Shown: one piece after another, positions 57,538 to 64,000 of the stretch
How positions within the stretch are numbered: the stretch's first letter is position 1
Layout: the number at the start of each line of letters is the position of its first letter
Source: Muscardinus avellanarius
Lineage: Eukaryota > Chordata > Mammalia > Rodentia > Gliridae
DNA: 64,000 nucleotides
Assembly (NCBI GenBank): GCA_963383645.1
Contig: OY726559.1
Coordinates: 123,056,721 to 123,120,720, forward strand
Reading direction: 5' to 3'
Translations under genes and position numbers: made by a program
Notes under the pieces: generated by a model
What the model was told of the DNA's origin: nothing
Seen by the model: only the letters and a program-made list of their open reading frames with translations
The model's database searches: none

Positions 57538-57722
57538 TTTTGGTGGTACTGGGGTTCCTGGAAGCCCTTCTACCTCTGGGCTACACTCCCAGACCTAATT
57601 TATATTTTTATTCGGAAACAAGATCTCTTAAAGCCAGCGAGGCTAGCTTCAAACCTGCACGATCCTCCTGTCTCTGCCTCCCAAGCGCTGGGATTACAAG
57701 CGTGCGCCACCACGCCTGGCGT
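57497..57722 (-). mobile_element. B1-ID SINE with (TTTA)n tail
   Basis: gtcatcat flanks it at 57489-57496 and 57723-57730. Confidence 0.9.
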
Positions 57723-57730
57723 GTCATCAT

Positions 57731-57965
57731 TTTGAAACTTTGTCCTAGGAAACTTTTCAACCATACAGAAAAGCAGAAAAAATGGTACATTAACACTCAT
57801 ATACCCCAGCACAGGTTCAACATTTGTGAACATTTTATCATATTTACTCCATTTATTTATCTGTTTATCCTTTTTTTGTGTGTGTTTGTTGTTTACGGAA
57901 CTATTTCAAAGTAAATTATAGACACCATACCTTGTTCCTAAAGTTTTCACCTTAAAATTATTGTC
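57731..57965 (+). mobile_element. Old L1 3' fragment
   Basis: Contains ttcaaccatacagaaaagca, gttcaacatttgtgaacatt and tttcaaagtaaattatagac, the pattern of an ancient L1 3' end. It seems to resume at 58800-59160 after younger insertions. Confidence 0.6.
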
Positions 57966-57986
57966 CTAATTAAAAAAAATTTAGAA

Positions 57987-58189
57987 GCCAGGTGTGGTGG
58001 TACACACTTTTAATCCCAGTAATTTAGGAGGCGACGACAGGAGGATTGCAGGTTTGCAGATAACCTCAGCAACTTAATAAGAATAAAATAAAGAATAAAA
58101 TAAAGAATAAAATAGGGCTGGGGTGCAGATCAGAGGTAGAATGCCCCTGGGTTCCATCCCCAGAACCCCCTCTTCCCCCACACACATGG
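57987..58189 (+). mobile_element. B1-ID SINE
   Basis: gccaggtgtggtggtacaca start; linker with repeated AATAAAATA units. Confidence 0.87.
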
Positions 58190-58800
58190 AAACTTTTTTA
58201 GTCAAGGGTGGTATATTTTCTCTCACTTGTGGAAGCCAGAGAGAAAGTAAGAAACATGAGAGACTTAGCCGGGCGTGGTGGCGCACGCTTGTAATCCCTG
58301 AGCTTGAGAGGCTGAGACAGGAGGATCGCGCAGGTTCGAAGCCAGCCTCAGCTACTTAGTGAGGCTCTCAGCAACTTAGTGAGACCCTGTTTCCAAATAA
58401 AGTATAAAATAGGTCTGGGAGTGTAGCCTGGAGGTAGAAGGCCCCTGGGTCCCACCCCCAGTACCACCAAAAATAAATAAATAAATAAATAAAGTAATAT
58501 CTAAACAAAAAAGAAACAGGAGGGACTTTAAGTAATGCAGAGATGGAGCCGCAGTTGAAGGGAGTTAGGGTGAGAGTCAAGAAGGGGAAGACGAAGAGCT
58601 GGGGAGTTTAAGTACTACTGTGGCGATACGTAAGGCGTTACCGATAGCACTAACCTGCGTGGGGAGGGAGGAGGGAGGAGGGAGGCAGGACGCGTGCAGG
58701 CAAGTGTGCAAGGAGCCGTGTGCATGTGTGCTCCGAGTACGTGCAACCTCGCTATCATGTACAATTGCAATGCACCAATAAAATAAAATGAATGAAAAAG
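58190..58800 (+). mobile_element. Young L1 3' tail, interrupted by a SINE
   Basis: The right end reads tcgctatcatgtacaattgc followed by aatgcaccaataaaataaaa, and the related phrase recurs at 14398-14522. Upstream are a GGA-rich tract (58658-58690) and ctcacttgtggaagccagag (58222), typical of L1 3' UTRs in this genome. A SINE at 58266-58494 splits it. Confidence 0.55.
58266..58494 (+). mobile_element. B1-ID SINE inside an L1 tail
   Basis: gccgggcgtggtggcgcacg start, AAAT-unit tail. Confidence 0.9.
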
Positions 58801-59160
58801 AGAACTTTAGAGAACTTTCTTACAAAGCTCTAATACCATGATCATACCTAAAACATACCTAATACTCAGTCCTTATTCAGATTTTTCTGATTGTCTCCCA
58901 AGCATATTTTATACCTGTTTTTTCTTCCCCTGAGCCAGGATCTGGTCAGGAATCACACATTGTTTTCATTCTTATCTTTCTCAGATTTTATTTATCTTTG
59001 CAGCTCCTCCTGCCCCCATCTCCAACTCCTTCCTCTCTCTCTCCCATCCCACTGACCCGAGGACACCGGAGCAGCGCCCTGAGTTCTGGATTGGGCTGAT
59101 TGTTTGCTTATGATGTCCGTCATCTGGTTCTATCTCCTGCATTCCTAGTAGAGTGGAAAT
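58800..59160 (+). mobile_element. Old L1 3' fragment (continuation)
   Basis: Phrases taccatgatcatacctaaaa, cagtccttattcagattttt and ttctggattgggctgattgt follow in the expected order. A further piece at 59545-59620 (gggcaagaatactttgc) lies beyond a double SINE insertion. Confidence 0.6.
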
Positions 59161-59164
59161 TGCT

Positions 59165-59544
59165 TTTTTTTTTTTTTTTTGCGGGTCTGGAGTTGGAACC
59201 CAGGGGCATTTGACCTCTGAGCTACACCCCCTACCCTATTTTTATTTTGAAACTGGGTCTCACTGAGTTGCAGAGTTCCTCACTAGGTAGCTGAGGCTGT
59301 CCGCGAACCGCGATCCTCCGGTCTCAGCCTCCCGAATGCTGGGATTACCAGCGTGCGCCACTACGCCTGGCTTTTTTTTTTTTTGCAGTACTGGGTATGG
59401 AACCCAGGGGCATTCTACCTCTGAGCTGCACACCCAGCCCTATTTTTTATTCTTTATTTTGAAACTGGGTCTCATTGAGTTGTAAAGGGCCTCACTAAAG
59501 TAGCTGAGATGCTGGGGTTACAAGTGTTTGCTACCACGCCCGGT
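59165..59544 (-). mobile_element. Two joined B1-ID SINEs within one target site
   Basis: 59165-59372 and 59373-59544; gagtggaaattgctttt / gagtggaaattactttt flank the pair. Confidence 0.87.
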
Positions 59545-59620
59545 GAGTGGAAATTACTTTTAAATACTGATAGACTCAGGGTAGAGTTTGGGCAAGAATA
59601 CTTTGCACACATGCTGTTTA

Positions 59621-60003
59621 TAAGAAAAACATTAAGTTTATAAGGGGCATATCTTAAAATTTTTTATTTTCAAGACTCCACAATACTAGAAGCATCACAA
59701 AGAAAGAGTTGGCTCGGCATCTATGTGGGCGTGGGTGTATACATCCATGATACGTGAGGGAATGAATGAGCGAGTCTATGTGCTGTGCACTCAGACTGCT
59801 CATCTGGCTTTTGCCCATAGAACTATAAAATATTTTACTTCAATTAATCTGTGAGTCAGTGGAAAAGGTTGACTCTGCCCAACATTTGCTAATTATTATG
59901 GGGTTTTCAAAAGACCCTTGTTATCTCTTCTCTGAGTTAGATCACCAGCCTGCTGAGGTATAAAATACACAAGTAAGAAATACTTAGAAAACAAAAACGT
60001 GAA
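59621..60003. other. No recognised feature
   Basis: Unique-looking intron sequence. Confidence 0.45.
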
Positions 60004-60215
60004 GCTGGGCATGGTGGAGCATGCTTGTAATCCCAGCATTTGGGAGGCTGAGACGGGAGGATCGCAGTTTGTGGACAGCCTCAGCTACTTAGGTTCTTTG
60101 CAACTCAGTGAGACCTTGTTTCAAAAAAACGATAAAAAATAGGGCTGGAGTTGTCGGTTGGAGGTAGAATGCCCCTGGGTTCCATCCCTAGTGCCACAAA
60201 AAATTAAAAAAAAGA
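60004..60215 (+). mobile_element. B1-ID SINE
   Basis: gctgggcatggtggagcatg start, mixed A tail. Confidence 0.88.
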
Positions 60216-60836
60216 AAACAAAAATGAGGATTTTGAACATCTGCATTTTTTATTGGGAATAAGTATCATTGGAGGATTTATTTCTGCACTCATGTTGATA
60301 CTTGAATTTGCTATGATGCTGTTGTTGCAAACATTTCTTTTATAAGTTTTGGCTGTAGAAGTAGCCCAACAAATAAATGATGTATGATACAGAACCACCT
60401 ACCCTCTCCAAACAAAAACAAAAGTCCATTGCTTTTTAAAATTTGTATCTGCTCTGTTTCTTTCTTGGGTTTCAAAGCTTGTGGCTCTTAAGTTCTCAGA
60501 GCTCCTCAAGTCTTGGTCATCAGTTGTTTTGTCTCCCCTTCCTTGTTCTGAAATCGTTTCTCCTCTGAAGGACCCGGCCTCTCTCCCCTGACCTGGCAGG
60601 GCTCAGCGGAGGCTGCGGCCACGCACAGCAGGTGCTCACAAACTTGCTTTTCACGCGGACAGAGAAGAATCCTTTTCTCTTGTCCCACAGGACCATCTCT
60701 CTGTCCCTGTTAAGACCTTTTCTCCAGAGCAGGTCTTAGCCATGTTCCCTACTATCTGGTATTTCTTTTTATCAGATGGGTCCTTAGAGACTGCTGAAAT
60801 GGGGGTTTCTTCTGAGCTCCCCAAGATGAAATGGGG
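60216..60836. other. Unrecognised sequence left of the LTR
   Basis: Ends in the palindrome cluster; the final 100 bases may belong to a larger ERV-related unit, unproven. Confidence 0.4.
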
Positions 60837-60900
60837 GGTTTCCTGAGAAGAAACCTGGTGTTTCATCAAAGATGAAACGGAGTTTCTTGAGAAGAAACTC
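60837..60900. repeat. Three adjacent short palindromes
   Basis: ggtttcctgagaagaaacc (60837-60855, imperfect), gtttcatcaaagatgaaac (60860-60878, perfect 8-base arms) and gagtttcttgagaagaaactc at 60880-60900 (perfect 9-base arms). They lie just before the LTR at 60914. Confidence 0.85.
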
Positions 60901-60913
60901 AGCGTTTCCTTAC

Positions 60914-61634
60914 TGGGTTCTTGTCTACGGTGAGCAAAGAATGACACCTGCAGACCGCAGGAAGGGGAGTAAAAGGTTTATTGGAAGCAGCAGGGAATGG
61001 GGAAAGGTGGCTGAACACCCCCAAAGGGGCTGGAACTCTTGGGGTCCAGCAGCTGCCTTCAGGACAATACTTGAGAGTAGCCCAAGCCGAATTGCCTTCA
61101 GTTGCAGGCTGCTTTCTTCCAGAGTCCACGTGATCTGCCAGAAGGGAATAGTGAAAAGTGGCTGAACACCCCAAAGGGGCTTTTGGGGCTCTGGTGTCCA
61201 GTAGCTGCCTTTAGGTCACTACCCGAGTGTCGCCTGAGCCAAGTGCCGTCAGTTGCAAACTACTTTCTCCCAGGGTCCACACGATCGGCCAGAAAAAAGG
61301 TGCAGGTCACCCCTAGGGGCCTGGTCAGCCTTGATGTCCAGCAGAGGGCTTCAGGTTACTACCTGAGAGCTGCCCGAGCCACGTGCCCTCAATTGCACTC
61401 TGCCTTCTCTCAGGGCCAACACGACCTGCAAGAGAGAGAAAAGCTCCCCAAATGGGGAGGGGGTCCCTGAGAGGGAAAAACTCCACTTGGTGGCCAGCTG
61501 GGGCCTTTGCCCCAATATCTGTGTGTCCTCTTTTGGTTGTGGTGAGTTTGGGATCCCAGGAATTCTGGGAAGCAGCTCTCAAAATTTGCATAGAGTATTT
61601 GCAAGTTCTTTGAAGAGTCTCCTCTCAGTAAAGT
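60914..61634 (-). mobile_element. ERV-like solo LTR, antisense, three internal repeat units
   Basis: Related to the LTR at 23.8 kb. It shares the terminal gggttcttgtctacgg (seen on +), an AATAAA-type signal (minus strand, about 60978) and the same internal repeat, here in three copies (about 61026-61171, 61174-61317 and 61318-61445). Each repeat holds a gtccagYag...cttYaggYYActac...ctgcc phrase followed by ccaRcacga/ccacRcgatc. On the minus strand it would begin TGACACTTTACTG. No internal viral genes flank it. Confidence 0.6.
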
Positions 61635-61908
61635 GTCAGACTTGCTCCCGGGTTTGTTGATTAGTAAACGGATGGCTTTGTGAAGCTTTTGTCCTTCTTA
61701 TCTCTGAACCTTGGCCACTTGCCCCTCAGGAAATTAGGTTTTTTCCTACTGAGGTCTTTTCCCTATCTGCCTATTTCCTTTCTATCTCCTCACTGCTTCC
61801 TTTGTGACCCTAAGACTAGGCTTCTTCCCATGGCTGCTTCTTCTTTAGGACAAAGTATGTTTAGAATGGGGCTTTGAAAATGTGTGTATTTATCACTGAA
61901 GTATTATT

Positions 61909-62390
61909 TTTAAAATTTTTAAATTTTTAATTATTTTTTCTTTCTTTTTTTTCTTTTTCTTTTTCCTTTTTTTTTTTTTTTGTGGTACTGGGGGTGGAAC
62001 CAAGGGGCTTTTCTACCTCTGGGCTATACTCCTAGTCCTATTTTATACTTTATTTGGAAACAGAGTCTCAGTAAGTTGCTGAGAGCCTCACTAAGTAGTT
62101 GAGGCTGGCTTCAAGCCTGTGCGATCCTCCTGTCTCAGCCTCTCACGCGCTGGGATTACAAGCGTGCGCCACCATGCCTGGCTAATTTTTTTAATTTTTA
62201 ATTTTTTTTTTTTTTTTTTGCGGGTCTGGGGATGGAACCCAGGGGCATTTGACCTCCGAGGCACACCCCCTGCTCTATTTTTTTATTCTTTATTTTGAAA
62301 CAGGGTCTCACTAAGTTGCAGAGGACCGCGATCCTCCAGTCTCAGCCTTCCAAATGCTGGGATTACAAGCATGTGCTACCACGTCCGACT
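61909..62390 (-). mobile_element. Two B1-ID SINEs within one 16-base target-site duplication
   Basis: Copies at 61964-62183 and 62196-62390; tcactgaagtattatt at 61893-61908 and 62391-62406 encloses both, so one landed in the tail of the other. Confidence 0.88.
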
Positions 62391-62580
62391 TCACTGAAGT
62401 ATTATTAAAACATCATAACGTGGCATTTTGAAATGGGGAATGTATACATATTTTCCTAATTATGTAAGCATTTATCTTTATCTTTACATTTTTCATTTGC
62501 CTGCCTATTCATTGGTAGGTTTCTTTCAACCATCTATATATAATATATACACAATATAGTGTTCTATAATTTTGATATCT

Positions 62581-62789
62581 TTTTTTGTGTGGTACTGGGG
62601 GTGGAACCTGGAAGGTTTCTACCTCCAGGCTATACTCTCAGACCTATTTTATATTTTATTTGGAAACAGGGTCTCACTAAGTTGCTGAGAGCCTCACTAA
62701 GTAGCTGAGGCTGGCTTCGAACCTGTGAAATCCTCCTGTCTCAGCCTCCCAAGCGCTGGATTACAAGCCTGAGCCACCACACCCAGCTT
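62581..62789 (-). mobile_element. B1-ID SINE with target-site duplication
   Basis: tttgatatct flanks it at 62571-62580 and about 62788-62797. Confidence 0.9.
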
Positions 62790-62819
62790 TTGATATCTGT
62801 TTTTAAAAGTTAATGTCAG

Positions 62820-63135
62820 CTGGGCGTGGTGGCACAGGTTTGTAATCCCTGCACTTGGGAGGTGGAGAAAGGAGGATTGGCATAGGTTCGAAGCCAACTG
62901 CGCTCGCTTAAGAGACCCTGTTTCCAAATAAAAATATAAAAAATAGCCGGGCGTGGTGGCGCACGCTTGTAATCCCCGCGCTTGGGAGGCAGAGACAGGA
63001 GGATCGCGCAGGTTCGAAGCTAGCCCCGCGCGCTGGCTTAGGAGACCCTGTTTCCAAATAAAAAATGCAAAAATAGGTCTGGGAGTGTAGCCCGGAGGTA
63101 GAAGGGCTTCCAGGAACCCCAGTACCACCAAAAAA

Positions 63136-63189
<54 letters not shown>

Positions 63190-63254
63190 TCTGGGAGTGT
63201 AGCCCGGAGTTAGAAGGCCTTCCAGAAACCCCAGTACCACCAAAAAAATAAAAA
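62820..63254 (+). mobile_element. SINE nested in SINE, same strand
   Basis: Outer 62820-62943 and 63187-63254; inner 62944-63186 with poly(A) and (TA)n. Outer target-site duplication aaaagttaatgtcag at 62805-62819 and 63255-63269. Confidence 0.9.
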
Positions 63255-63395
63255 AAAAGTTAATGTCAGAAATATTTTTTCTTATTATACTTTACAGTCT
63301 TCATATTTAACTTTTAAGGAGATAGACCAAAATGTATTTAATTATTCTCCTATATTTGTTATTCTTTTGTTTGTTTGTTTTGCAATTGTAAGTTT

Positions 63396-63600
63396 TCCTT
63401 TTTTTGTGGTACTGGGGATGGAACCCAGTGGCATTCTACCTTCCAGCTACACCCTCAGTCCTATTTTTTATTCTTTATTTTGAAACAGGGTCTCACTGAG
63501 TTGCAAAGGGCCTCACTAAGTAGCTGAGGCTGTCTGCAAACCATGATCCTCCTGTCTCAGCCTCTTGAATGCTGGGATTACAAGCACGAGCCTGCATACC
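63396..63600 (-). mobile_element. B1-ID SINE
   Basis: ttgtggtactggggatggaa start, ends gcctgcatacccat-like. Confidence 0.86.
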
Positions 63601-64000
63601 CATTTATAAGTAAGTTTTTTAGTAAGCTTTTTTTACATGTATCCTTTTACTGCTATAAAAACATTTCCTAAGGATACGTTCCCAGAAATGATGTCACTGA
63701 AGAATTTATGGCTTTCAGTAAAAGTGTGGCTTCACAAAGAAAGTTAAGTAGAAGCTAAGACTTGGTCATACCTTATGATTCCTTGTGTGGACATTTAATT
63801 GGTTCTAAAGGCAAAGATGTTATCCTAGCTGTTGGGAAGCTTCCCTGGTAACTGACGCCTGTGCCTGTTGGCTTCCCTTTCCCATGATGCCTTTCATCCT
63901 GTGAGATTCTCTCTGTCGGCCAGCGAGGCCTCGCTCTGGATGTGTAACTCTTTCTTCTGTCTGGCTCACTGAAGAGCACATCATCTTTGCTTCTTCCCAT
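63601..64000. other. No recognised feature
   Basis: Unique-looking intron sequence to the window edge. Confidence 0.45.

Larger units (their letters stand above)
57358..64000 (+). other. CGNL1: CGNL1 intron after probable exon 7 (partial)
   Basis: Begins at donor gtaagg and runs to the window edge. It contains old L1 3' fragments, an L1 tail, an antisense LTR with internal repeats and about a dozen SINEs. No further CGNL1 exon was recognised. Confidence 0.8.

Noticed and set aside
1..64000. CRISPR array, bacterial operon or phage system
   Set aside because: Direct repeats here are SINEs and microsatellites without regular unique spacers; the exon-intron gene and SINE content are mammalian.

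Overview
The window is mammalian genomic DNA, almost certainly from a squirrel-family rodent (Sciuridae). More than 70 copies of a dimeric SINE are scattered on both strands. Each joins a B1-like (7SL-derived) left part to an ID-like (tRNA-derived) right part, the B1-dID/MEN architecture known from squirrels. Lone ID elements, MIR, L2, L1 and LTR remnants fill much of the rest. The species cannot be fixed from sequence alone.

The only gene I can support is CGNL1 (cingulin-like 1, paracingulin/JACOP), on the + strand. Six coding exons are present, each with AG/GT borders and matching phases: 42674-43966 (start codon at 42686), 45135-45229, 46639-46744, 54894-54995, 55537-55685 and 57222-57357. 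Together they encode the first 623 residues: the whole globular head and the start of the coiled-coil rod. The rest of the gene lies to the right of the window. Positions 1-42673 are read as the large intron before the first coding exon; no 5' non-coding exon or promoter CpG island was recognised there, so this is inference. Positions 57358-64000 are the beginning of the next intron.

Layout: 1-42.7 kb is repeat-rich intron, including a candidate processed pseudogene (about 16.99-18.15 kb, minus strand), three related antisense LTRs (two inside this intron at about 7.2 and 23.8 kb, the third at 60.9 kb), an MLT1-type solo LTR (26.15 kb), two or three Tigger-like DNA transposon remnants and several long microsatellites. 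42.7-57.4 kb holds the exons and short introns. 50.6-53.0 kb is an old antisense L1 broken up by younger SINEs. 57.4-64 kb is again repeat-rich, with old L1 3' material, an L1 tail and the largest of the three LTRs.

The gene product is a cytoplasmic plaque protein of tight and adherens junctions. The head carries the ZO-1-binding region and the rod mediates dimerisation. The most unusual gene feature is that the large first coding exon is extremely GC-rich and Pro/Arg/Ala-rich between two conserved blocks, unlike the AT-rich introns around it. I found no CRISPR, operon, phage or other new multi-gene system; the interesting material is gene evolution and repeat biology.
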